Below are positions 26,825-34,712 of a stretch of 64,000 bases of DNA, one piece after another. The position numbers and the translations under genes are program-made. Below the pieces are notes generated by a model. That model did not search any database, was not told the origin of the DNA, and saw only the letters and a program-made list of their open reading frames with translations. The DNA comes from an uncultured Ilumatobacter sp. (GTDB lineage: Bacteria > Actinomycetota > Acidimicrobiia > Acidimicrobiales > Ilumatobacteraceae): assembly GCA_905182555.1 (NCBI GenBank), contig CAJJBX010000006.1:62001-126000 (forward strand), written 5' to 3'. The stretch's first letter is position 1. Every line of letters begins with the position of its first letter.

Positions 26825-27916
26825 ATGACGTTGTCTGATCGCATCCTGATGGGCCCTGGCCCATGCAACCCATATCCCGAAGCCGTTCAGGCGCTCAGTC
26901 AGCCAATGCTCGGACACCTCGATCCGGAGTTCATCGCCCTACTCGACGAGACAAATGAGCGCTTGCGCACGGTTTTTGGCACGGCGAATGCCCTCACCTT
27001 CCCGGTCTCAGGCACCGGTTCGGCTGGCATGGAAGCAGCGATCGTCAATTTTGTCGGGCCTGGCGACACGGTCGTTGTCGGCGTGAACGGCGTTTTCGGG
27101 GGGCGTATGGTCGATGTCGTTGGTCGCACCGGCGCCAAGGCGATCGCCGTCGGTCATGACTGGGGCCAGCCAATCGACATTGACCGCATGGTTGCTGCCC
27201 ACCCGAACCCGGCGATGTTCGCAATGGTTCACGCCGAGACATCAACCGGTGCCCAGAGCAATGTTGCAGCGATGGGTGCAAGGAAAGGCGGCGCGCTACT
27301 TCTTGCCGACTGCGTGACATCGCTCGGCGGCGTCGACTTGCGCGTCGATGAATGGGATATTGATATCGCCTACAGCGGCACCCAAAAGTGCCTCGGGGTC
27401 TCGCCTGGCCTCGCGCCACTCACGGTCTCGGATCGTGCGATCGAGCGCATCTTGCCAAAGCCGCAGTCGTGGTATCTCGACCTCAACATGATCGCCGGGT
27501 ATGTCACCGGTTCTGGCGCTCGGGCATACCACCACACCGCTCCGATCTCGATGATCATGTCGCTGCACGCTGGCCTCGGTGTCGTGCTCGATGAAGGCCT
27601 TGACGAAGTTCGCGCCCGTCACCAAGCTGCTGGCGACGCCGTCAAGGAGGGAATGCAGCAGCTCGGCTTCGAACTGTTCGCAGCCGAAGGACACCGACTC
27701 GCGCCGCTCAGCTCGATCTCGATCCCGGAGGGCCGCCTCGGTTCATTGAGCGAAGCCGAGGTGCGAACGCAACTGCTCCGCGACTACGGCATCGAGATCG
27801 GCGGTGGGCTGGGCCCGGTGGCCGGCAAGGTTTGGCGCATCGGCACCATGGGCCACACAGCCCGTCAGCGCAACGTGACCACGCTGCTGGGTGCGCTGAC
27901 CGACATCCTCGACTGA
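26825..27916 (+). CDS. Alanine-glyoxylate/serine-pyruvate-type aminotransferase (class V)
   Basis: 363 residues. MGPGPCNPYPEAVQAL and MLGHLDPEF are the AGT family's N-terminal fingerprints. The PLP-binding lysine lies in IAYSGTQKCLGVSPGLA, and MVHAETSTGAQSN is the cofactor-stacking segment. It would transfer an amino group between alanine or serine and glyoxylate or pyruvate; purine-derived ureidoglycine is another known substrate class. Its last 17 coding bases form a perfect hairpin with the end of the convergent pxpC gene. Confidence 0.87.
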   Translation: MTLSDRILMGPGPCNPYPEAVQALSQPMLGHLDPEFIALLDETNERLRTVFGTANALTFPVSGTGSAGMEAAIVNFVGPGDTVVVGVNGVFGGRMVDVVGRTGAKAIAVGHDWGQPIDIDRMVAAHPNPAMFAMVHAETSTGAQSNVAAMGARKGGALLLADCVTSLGGVDLRVDEWDIDIAYSGTQKCLGVSPGLAPLTVSDRAIERILPKPQSWYLDLNMIAGYVTGSGARAYHHTAPISMIMSLHAGLGVVLDEGLDEVRARHQAAGDAVKEGMQQLGFELFAAEGHRLAPLSSISIPEGRLGSLSEAEVRTQLLRDYGIEIGGGLGPVAGKVWRIGTMGHTARQRNVTTLLGALTDILD

Positions 27917-27958
27917 GCCGACTCAGCCGAGAATGTCGACTCAGTCGAGGATGTCGGT
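27899..27958. terminator. 18-bp perfect inverted repeat spanning two convergent stop codons
   Basis: 27899-27916 pairs with 27941-27958 with no mismatch. The arms encode the last residues TDILD of both convergent genes and include both stops. The 24-nt loop contains a diverged direct copy of the right arm (about 17 of 19 bases). It probably acts as a bidirectional terminator. Confidence 0.7.
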
Positions 27959-28957
27959 GCCGACGTCGCCGATCAGGTCGGTCTCGGTCAGTCGCCGAGC
28001 CAACCGTCGCGTGGCCAGCAAGTCGCTGTCGAGGAACTTCTCGAACGCAGCTGCGCGTGCACGCGCGATCACGATGGCCTGGGTCGGCGTGACGGGGACG
28101 AACCGCACGGAGTCACCTGGCCTGAGCTGACAGAGGGCGTCGAGATCTGCGCTGACCACTGTGGCGATTTTGGGATATCCCCCAGTTGTCTGATGGTCGG
28201 CGAGCAGCACCGTGGCCACGCCATCGCCGGCCACTTGCACCGAGCCGCGAACAATCGGCTCGGACGGAATCGAGAGCGCCGCGTCAAGGTCGAGTTGTGG
28301 TCCGTCGAGACGCACGCCCATCCGATCGAATCCTTCGGTGAGGGCGAATGGGACCGTGACAAAGTGGCGCAGCGCTTCGGCGGTGAACCGGTGGTCCTGC
28401 GGTCCAAGCACGACCCGAACGGCACCGTCGACAAGACCATTCCCGGCGAAGACGCCTACCGGACCGTCGACGCGGGGATCCGCTCGCGTTGCTAACACCT
28501 CCACGTCGAGGCCGGCGGTCACGTTGCCACCACCAAGCCCTGATAGCGAGTGGGTTGCGGTGTGCCCGAGCCATTGGGATGCAACGAGGTCACCGGCAAC
28601 GGCCAGGTATGCCCAGCTACCGCTCGGCCCTGCAGCAACAACAAGCTGGTCCCCTGGCACGAGTGTCATCGCGACGTCCGACCCGACCGCTACACCGTTT
28701 ACCGAGGTGAGGAACCTGCCACCGACGACGGCGACTGTCAAGCTCGCGCCGACGCATTCAAACGATGCGCCAGCACGCGAGATCTCCACAGCGGTGGCTG
28801 CAGCCGGGTTCCCGAGCACGACATTCGCAATGGCATGCGCTCTCCGATCCATCGGTCCGGACGCGGGAATACCGTGCCGGAGGTGCCCAAGACGACCGCC
28901 GTCTTGGAACGTGACCAGTGGGCCTGCCGCCACAACACGCAGCGATGCCGTGTTCAT
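27941..28957 (-). CDS. pxpC: 5-oxoprolinase subunit C (PxpC), biotin-dependent carboxylase-like
   Basis: 338 residues of the KipA/urea amidolyase-like fold: GPLVTFQDGGRLGHLRHGIPASGPMDRRAHAIAN region at the start, AVEISRAGASFE, and DGVATVLLADHQTTGGYPKIATVV near residue 255. It acts with PxpA and PxpB to open 5-oxoproline to glutamate with ATP. All three genes overlap by 4 nt in the order A, B, C on the minus strand. The stop lies inside the long hairpin shared with the aminotransferase gene. Confidence 0.9.
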   Translation of the reverse strand: MNTASLRVVAAGPLVTFQDGGRLGHLRHGIPASGPMDRRAHAIANVVLGNPAAATAVEISRAGASFECVGASLTVAVVGGRFLTSVNGVAVGSDVAMTLVPGDQLVVAAGPSGSWAYLAVAGDLVASQWLGHTATHSLSGLGGGNVTAGLDVEVLATRADPRVDGPVGVFAGNGLVDGAVRVVLGPQDHRFTAEALRHFVTVPFALTEGFDRMGVRLDGPQLDLDAALSIPSEPIVRGSVQVAGDGVATVLLADHQTTGGYPKIATVVSADLDALCQLRPGDSVRFVPVTPTQAIVIARARAAAFEKFLDSDLLATRRLARRLTETDLIGDVGTDILD

Positions 28958-29631
28958 GACGTCGCCTCGTACTCGTCGAGTGTGATGCGATCGAACACGA
29001 TCTCGTCGCCCGGTCGAAAGGCGAACGGTGCGTCGGGCTGATCGGGGAGCACTCGGAAGTGCGTGCGGCCAATCACGGACCAGCCCGTCGGCATCTCAAT
29101 CGTGGTGATCAAGCACTGTCCCCCTGCGATGATCACGCTGCCAGCAGGAACGCCCCGCACCGGCTGCTGCTTGCGGGGCACGTTGATCGAATCTGGCACA
29201 CCGGACAGGTATGCGTAGCCGGGCGCGAAGCCGTACATGACCACCCGGTACGAGCCGGAAAGGTGCGCCTCGACCAGACCGTCTGGGCTCAGCCTGCTGT
29301 ATGCAGCGACCGCTTCGAGGTCGGGAGCGACCCCGAGGTCGTAGCAGACCGCGACGTGGTGACGGCTCGGGTCGACAGTCGCTGCGCCCGTCGTGTCGAG
29401 CAGGCTGATTGCGGCGCGTACGGCATCGTGATCGGTGACGAGCGGATCAAAGACGACGAGCACACTGACGTATGCCGGCACGGTTTCGACGATGCCGACC
29501 ACGCTTGCCTCGTCGATTGCACGGTTGATTGCCTGGTCGAGTGCAACGACGTGTTGGTTCGCCTGCTCAGTGAACTCCGATGCGAGTTCGACGAGCACCG
29601 CGCTGTCACCAACGGAAGCAAACCGGTTCAC
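28954..29631 (-). CDS. pxpB: 5-oxoprolinase subunit B (PxpB)
   Basis: 225 residues of the KipI family. Recognisable are the FASVGDSAVLVEL start, the YGFAPGYAYLSGVP block, VPRKQQPVRGVPAGSVIIAG and PTGWSVIGRTHFRV. The ATG overlaps the pxpA stop and the stop overlaps the pxpC start. In Bacillus the KipI/KipA pair was first described as a kinase inhibitor, but a complete A-B-C set as here indicates the oxoprolinase. Confidence 0.9.
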   Translation of the reverse strand: MNRFASVGDSAVLVELASEFTEQANQHVVALDQAINRAIDEASVVGIVETVPAYVSVLVVFDPLVTDHDAVRAAISLLDTTGAATVDPSRHHVAVCYDLGVAPDLEAVAAYSRLSPDGLVEAHLSGSYRVVMYGFAPGYAYLSGVPDSINVPRKQQPVRGVPAGSVIIAGGQCLITTIEMPTGWSVIGRTHFRVLPDQPDAPFAFRPGDEIVFDRITLDEYEATS

Positions 29632-30398
29632 GACGTGACAGCAAAGCTCCGCAGCTCGACGCCGCCGGCGAGGAGACGCGAACGAAGTTGTGTGGTCATG
29701 TCGACGGCACCTGGCGAGTCGCCGTGGACACAGATCGAGTCGGCCGCCAACGGAATCGGCGCTCCGTCGACCACAGGCATCAGACCCGTTTCAAGAAATC
29801 CGAGAAGCCGGTCAGCTGCTTCTGCCGGGTCGTAGATCAACGCACCGGGTTCACTGCGTGGGACCAGTTGACCGCTGGCCTGGTACCCGCGATCAGCAAA
29901 CACTTCGGAAAACACCTGTGCACCAGCACTGCGGCCGGCATGCTCGATCTCGGTGCCGGAAATCGCAAGGATTGCAAGCCGTTCGTCGAGCTGCCGAACG
30001 GTGTCGACGAACACCTGAGCAACGGCGGCGTTGGTGGCGGCCAAGTTGGCAAGCGCGCCGTGGGCCTTCACGTAGCGCACCTCGACGCTCGCCAGGCGAG
30101 CGATCGATGTCAACGCACCGATCTGCGCGGCGATCATGCGGGCCATCTCGTCAGGCGACATAGGGATGATGCGACGGCCGAAGCCGGCACGGTCGGCGTA
30201 GCCCGGGTGCGCTCCGACGGCCACATTGTTTTTACCGGCAACCGCAAGGGTGTCGAACATCGTGTCCGGGTCTCCAGCGTGCCCGCCACAGGCAATGTTC
30301 GCGCTGGTGACAATCCCCAGCATGGCTACGTCGTCGCCCATCGACCACGGGCCATACCCCTCGCCGAGATCAGCGTTGAGGTCGATTGATCGGATCAT
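29628..30398 (-). CDS. pxpA: 5-oxoprolinase subunit A (PxpA, LamB/YcsF family)
   Basis: 256 residues with the family's DLNADLGEGYGPWSMGDD opening, ITSANIACGGHAGDP-type metal block (SANIACGGHAGDP), GAHPGYADRAGFGRR and VKAHGALANLAA. It is the hydrolase subunit of 5-oxoprolinase and leads the pxpABC operon. It would recycle 5-oxoproline formed by spontaneous glutamine or glutamate cyclisation. Confidence 0.92.
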   Translation of the reverse strand: MIRSIDLNADLGEGYGPWSMGDDVAMLGIVTSANIACGGHAGDPDTMFDTLAVAGKNNVAVGAHPGYADRAGFGRRIIPMSPDEMARMIAAQIGALTSIARLASVEVRYVKAHGALANLAATNAAVAQVFVDTVRQLDERLAILAISGTEIEHAGRSAGAQVFSEVFADRGYQASGQLVPRSEPGALIYDPAEAADRLLGFLETGLMPVVDGAPIPLAADSICVHGDSPGAVDMTTQLRSRLLAGGVELRSFAVTS

Positions 30399-30454
30399 CG
30401 GTTTCGATCTTCGGCGGATACGCCCAAGATTGCAAGTGCACCAGCCACCGCGAG

Positions 30455-31231
30455 TTATTTCTGATCCTTAGCGATCACGACGATGCCGTTGTCGCTGATG
30501 GTGAATTGCTTCGCATCGTAATGCTTCACGACACGCAGCGGTGAACGGTTGAGGAGCCGCGAACGCAGGGTCGGTGGCTTGGTCACCCAGCCATAGAGGT
30601 GCGCGCCCAACTCGTCGGCGCGAGACAGTGTCGCCACGTGTATGAGCCCCGCCGCCTCGCCCGCCTTGCGGATTCGGCCAACCGGCATGTCGCGCTCGTT
30701 GACGCCGAACTCTTCGATCACTGCCGCTGACGCAGCGGCGTGTCCGCGGCCGGGCTCCGAGGTCAACAACACGCCGCCCGGTTTGAGCGCCCTGGCGACC
30801 GCGGCGATCGCCGCAACTTCGTCCGGCACGTGGTGCAGCGAGTCGAAGAAGATTGCTGCGTCGAACTCTGAGTCGAACGGCAATGCCTCGACCGGCGATG
30901 CGAGGAACGTCGGAACGCCGACGTCGATGTGCCCAGGCATCGCCATTTGCGCGACGTACGCCTCGGCTAGTTCAACGGCACGCGGAGCCAAGTCGACGCC
31001 GGCAACGTCATAGCCACTCGTCTGCAACATCCAGCTCAGCCAACCTGTGCCACACCCGAGGTCGAGCACTCGAGCCGGAGGCGGTGGAAGGATCGACATC
31101 AGAGCGCCGAGCTGCTGGAGCATGCGACCACGGTCCGGGTCGGACCAGGGCTTGTTCAGTGCGTGCCGCAAACCGACATCGGTGAGCGCATCGAAGTAGC
31201 CGAGTTCGCCACTGGATTCCATCGACCGCAT
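30455..31231 (-). CDS. SAM-dependent methyltransferase (class I)
   Basis: About 258 residues from ATG 31231. Motif I is ARVLDLGCGTGWLSWML, followed by the acidic VAGVDLAPRAVELA, and FDAAIFFDSLHHVPDE as motif IV, then the ALKPGGVLLTSEPG post-motif. The C-terminal 60 residues (YGWVTKPPTLRSRLLNRSP) are not family-specific. Substrate unknown. It stands alone between pxpA and the MBL-rhodanese gene; a GTG or ATG further upstream could add up to 16 residues. Confidence 0.83.
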   Translation of the reverse strand: MRSMESSGELGYFDALTDVGLRHALNKPWSDPDRGRMLQQLGALMSILPPPPARVLDLGCGTGWLSWMLQTSGYDVAGVDLAPRAVELAEAYVAQMAMPGHIDVGVPTFLASPVEALPFDSEFDAAIFFDSLHHVPDEVAAIAAVARALKPGGVLLTSEPGRGHAAASAAVIEEFGVNERDMPVGRIRKAGEAAGLIHVATLSRADELGAHLYGWVTKPPTLRSRLLNRSPLRVVKHYDAKQFTISDNGIVVIAKDQK

Positions 31232-31378
31232 CGTACTGGCGGCGGAGCGAGGCCTGGTGACGTGGATCCGGAGCAGCACACAGCATCTTGGGATTCATGA
31301 ACGTCCAAGCAGACTTATGAAGATCACGCGCGCATCCGCACTGGCCGCCGGCCTCCCGCTCGTGAGTGAGTGAGTGAG

Positions 31379-32755
31379 TCAGACGGCCTGGGCAATCTGC
31401 CAGGCGCCATACCCGCCCAAGACGTCCGAAACGTCAGAGAAGCCCGCTTCGCGTAACACGCTGGCCGCGACCGACGAGCGATAGCCGCCGGCGCAATAAA
31501 CCACCGTTGGAGCCGACGGGTCAAGTTCGTCAAGCCGCCGCGGGAGCTGGCCGACCGGAATGAACTGCGCCCCATCAATCGCACCGAGCGCCACTTCGCC
31601 GAGGTTGCGAATGTCGAGCAACTGAAGCCCGTCGATCATGTTGCGACGGGCATCGAAGTCCTCTGCGCTCAAGCGCGATGCATGACGGACGCGTTCGGGA
31701 CGGTCGCGCATCACCATCGTCGGAAATTGGACGAATCCGGCGACACAGTCGAAGCCGATTCGAGCAAGCCGGTTCTTCGCCTCGGTCTCGTAGCCATCGT
31801 CGACCACCAGGACGATGTCGACGTCGTGAGGAACGACCGACCCCGCGAACTCGGCATAGCGGCCATTGAGGCCGACGTTGATCGAACCGTCTAGGTGTCC
31901 ACGAGCAAATTCTTCGGGGTCTCGCCCGTCGATGATCATCGCCCCATTCCTCACGAGCCCGTCCGCTTCATCAATCGTGAGCGCCTTTGGCGGGGCAGCC
32001 TCGTCGAGGAGTTGCCGCTCGCGGCGATTGAGATCAGCGTCGACGGCGAAGTAGTCGGGCGGCGGTGTTTGACCTTCGGTGACCAGGTCGAAGAACGTTT
32101 CCTTGCTGTCGGCAAGCAACGCGTAGTTCGTCGATCGCTGGACCCCGATAGTCGACCAGGTGTCGGTCGAAAGGTTCTTGCCACAGGCAGAGCCAGCTCC
32201 GTGCGCTGGGTAGACGCGAGTGCTGTCGGGAAGAGTGAGCAGCTGTTCGTGGAGACTGTCGTACAGGCTCGCTGCCAGATCTTCACGGGTGTGGCCAACC
32301 GACGAAAGCAGATCAGGCCGACCGACATCGCCGATGAAAAGCGTGTCACCAGTGAGTACTGCGTAGGGCGCTTCGCTCGTCGAGTCGTCCCACACCACGA
32401 CGCTGATCGACTCCGGCGTGTGGCCAGGGGTGTGGCGAATCTCAAGGACGACCTCTCCAAGGTCGATTCGCTCACCATCAGCAAGCTTTCGTGATTCGAA
32501 GTCTGTGTGAGCGACATCGGAGTACGCAATGGCGGCGCCGGTTGCTGCAGCCAGCTCAAGATGGCCGGACAAGAAGTCAGCGTGGAAGTGCGTCTCGATG
32601 ACCAGTTCGATCGTCAGGCCCGCAACCTCAGCGTCACGAACATATTCGTCGATGTCTCGCCGCGGATCAACAACCACCGCTCGACCCGTGGTTTCATCAC
32701 CGATCAGATATGAGGCCTGGGAGAGACACTCGAGGTAGTACTGCGTGAACTGCAT
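31379..32755 (-). CDS. MBL-fold hydrolase fused to two rhodanese domains (persulfide dioxygenase-like)
   Basis: 458 residues. Residues 1-240 are an ETHE1-like metallo-beta-lactamase domain with the metal motif ETHFHADFLSGH, HTPGHTPES and YPAHGAGSACG. Two rhodanese domains follow. The first (residues ~260-350) has lost its Cys loop (VLVVDDGYETEA). The second (about 360-455) has an intact VVYCAGGYRSSVA. Family members oxidise glutathione or other persulfides to sulfite, coupling to rhodanese sulfur transfer. It is divergent from a GntR gene across a palindrome-rich gap. A decayed relative lies at 49003-49290. Confidence 0.9.
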   Translation of the reverse strand: MQFTQYYLECLSQASYLIGDETTGRAVVVDPRRDIDEYVRDAEVAGLTIELVIETHFHADFLSGHLELAAATGAAIAYSDVAHTDFESRKLADGERIDLGEVVLEIRHTPGHTPESISVVVWDDSTSEAPYAVLTGDTLFIGDVGRPDLLSSVGHTREDLAASLYDSLHEQLLTLPDSTRVYPAHGAGSACGKNLSTDTWSTIGVQRSTNYALLADSKETFFDLVTEGQTPPPDYFAVDADLNRRERQLLDEAAPPKALTIDEADGLVRNGAMIIDGRDPEEFARGHLDGSINVGLNGRYAEFAGSVVPHDVDIVLVVDDGYETEAKNRLARIGFDCVAGFVQFPTMVMRDRPERVRHASRLSAEDFDARRNMIDGLQLLDIRNLGEVALGAIDGAQFIPVGQLPRRLDELDPSAPTVVYCAGGYRSSVAASVLREAGFSDVSDVLGGYGAWQIAQAV

Positions 32756-32922
32756 GCTGACATCCGTTCCGTTCGACTATATGAACGAATATACGTACAT
32801 TTAGATCGGGAGTCAACATCAACTACGACGGCACGGCAGCGAGATGTCGTCGTACAGTCCATTTGTACGGATGTTCTGATAAACATCACGTCGACGTCAA
32901 CCCGACGTCGACGAAGGATGCC
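32756..32922. promoter_or_regulatory. Divergent control region with short palindromes
   Basis: An AT-richer 167-bp gap between the MBL-rhodanese and GntR genes. Palindromes: CGTTC/GAACG at 32770-32787 (8-nt spacer), TACGTA at 32793-32798, and CGTAC/GTACG at 32851-32869 (9-nt spacer). Candidate operators for the GntR protein or a sulfur-responsive repressor; no binding evidence. Confidence 0.4.
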
Positions 32923-33675
32923 ATGGCCCTTGACAGAAACAGTCCCATGCCATTGTGGGCGCAACTCGAATCTGAGCTCAAACGGCGCCTCGACTCGGGC
33001 GAGTTCAACGACCGGTTCCCGACCGACAGCGAACTGGTTGCCGAGTATGAAGTCAGCAGGCACACCGTCCGCGAATCAATCCGCCATCTCAACAAGCGCG
33101 GAATTCTGCGGCGCGAACGCGGTCGCGGCACCGTTGTCAACCAGAGCAAGTTCGTCCAACCGCTCGGCGCGCTCTACAGCCTGTTCGAGTCGATTGAATC
33201 ATCCGGCGTCGAGCAACGCAGCAAGGTCCTCGTCCTCGACGAACGCACCGACGGAACCGTCGCCGAGCAACTCGGCCTGCCAGCAGTTGCACCGCTGCTC
33301 TACCTCGAACGCATCCGGTACGCCGGCAACGAAGCACTCGCCCTCGATCGGGCATGGCTGCCAATGGCGGTCGCCCGGCCACTCATCAGCAGCAACTTTG
33401 AGCGCACGGCGCTCTACGACGAACTCGAGCGGTGCTGCGGCGTCCGACCCGACGCTGGGTGGGAGCGGATTGCACCGCTGAACCCCCAGCCTGCCGAACG
33501 GTCGCTGCTGGAGATGCGACGCGGCGAGGCAGCGTTCTTCCTCGAACGACTCAGTACGGCGCACGGGCGCCCCATCGAATGGCGCACCACGACAGTTCGC
33601 GGCGACCGCTACCACTTCATCTCAAAGTTTGAGGTCGGTGTGGCCCCACCCCTCGCAGCAACCGCCAAGGCGTGA
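32923..33675 (+). CDS. GntR-family regulator with UTRA effector domain
   Basis: About 250 residues from ATG 32923. The N-terminal winged helix has PLWAQLESELKRRLDSGEF, FPTDSELVAEYEVSRHTVRESIRHLNKRGIL and RGRGTVV. The C-terminal UTRA domain (LLYLERIRYAGNEALALDRAWLP to FFLERLSTAHGRPIEWRTT) binds a small effector. It ends 49 bp before the second selenoprotein gene, which it most likely controls, and divergently faces the persulfide dioxygenase-like gene. Both targets are inferred from position. Confidence 0.9.
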   Translation: MALDRNSPMPLWAQLESELKRRLDSGEFNDRFPTDSELVAEYEVSRHTVRESIRHLNKRGILRRERGRGTVVNQSKFVQPLGALYSLFESIESSGVEQRSKVLVLDERTDGTVAEQLGLPAVAPLLYLERIRYAGNEALALDRAWLPMAVARPLISSNFERTALYDELERCCGVRPDAGWERIAPLNPQPAERSLLEMRRGEAAFFLERLSTAHGRPIEWRTTTVRGDRYHFISKFEVGVAPPLAATAKA

Positions 33676-33724
33676 GCGACCCAGTCGGCTGGCCGTACCG
33701 TCGACGCTTTGTTACCGCTTTGAT

Positions 33725-34612
33725 ATGTTCGGCGCCGTGACCCTCGACAGCTACGCGTTCCTCCCGAGGGCCTTCCGAACGATGTTCGAGGCCGCACCCC
33801 AGTTCGAACACGAACCGATTTGGGCCGATTTCACCAAGCCTCTCAATCAAGCACGGATTGGGCTTCTGTCGAGTGCTGGCATTTTCATCCAAGGTGAGCA
33901 GGACGGGTTCGACGTCGAGCGCGAACGGCAGGAGCCCACGTGGGGCGACCCGACGCTTCGACCTATCCGATCCAATGTCTGCCAGGCCGACATCGGTGCG
34001 ACCCACCTCCACATCCGGACCGATGACCTCCTCCGCGACATCGACGTGGCACTGCCAATCAATCGACTCGGAGAGTTAGTGGCGGACGGCCGCGTCGGCT
34101 CTGGTGCACCCGAGCACTTCTCGGTGATGGGCTTTCAGCAAGACGGAGCCGAAGTTTGGCGCACCACAACGGGGCCGGAAATTGCGGCTCGCTGTCACGT
34201 AGCTGAGATCGACGCGCTGATCCTCGCTCCCGCTTGACCGGACTGCTGCAAAAACGTGCCCGTGTTGGCACGCTCCATCGAAGCTGCAGGGATCCCGACC
34301 GTCACGGTCACGATGATGCCGATTCTCTCCGACAAGTACCGATCTTCACGGACACTGGGCGTCCAGTTCCCATTCGGGCACTCCTTCGGCGCGGTCGACG
34401 ACCCCGAAATGCAGCGGCGCACGCTCGACGCTGCGCTCCAACTTCTCGTCGACGCACCTGGCCCAGAGACGCGAGTCGATGTCGACGAACAGTGGCCCGG
34501 TGACGCTCGCGAGGCCTACAAGAACTGGCAACCTGACGAACCGAGCCCGATCGTGCTGCACAGTATGGAAATGATCCGCCAGGCCCGAGCAGCAGCGAAA
34601 CCCCAGTCCTAA
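33725..34612 (+). CDS. GrdB/PrdB-family selenoprotein B with in-frame UGA (candidate Sec171)
   Basis: From ATG 33725 (or GTG 33740) the frame reads through TGA 34235-34237 to give 295 residues of the glycine/betaine/sarcosine/D-proline reductase selenoprotein B family. Before the TGA: IGLLSSAGIFIQGEQ, ATHLHIRTDDLLRDIDVALP, EIDALILAPA. After it: PDCCKNVPVLARSIEAAGI, GVQFPFGHSFGAVDD. The TGA is the first residue of a U-P-D-C motif. With the ATG start it lies at codon 171, the same as in the other gene of this family at 14906. A SECIS-like hairpin follows. It sits 49 bp behind the GntR gene. Substrate is unknown; the strictly anaerobic glycine reductase partners are not seen here. Confidence 0.85.
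34255..34272 (+). promoter_or_regulatory. Candidate bacterial SECIS hairpin for UGA 34235
   Basis: Stem CGTGCC (34255-34260) with GGCACG (34267-34272), loop CGTGTT with G at position 2. The loop starts 23 nt after the UGA, inside the bacterial SECIS window. The loop begins CGTG as in the other candidate at 15436. Confidence 0.65.
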
Positions 34613-34712
34613 ACGTCGCTCCGGGACAGCGCCGTCGAGGCTTCGAGGTGCGGGTGTTTTGACAAAAGAATATTCATATCTTCGTCAGGAGGATGATTTC
34701 TGGAAGACAGAT

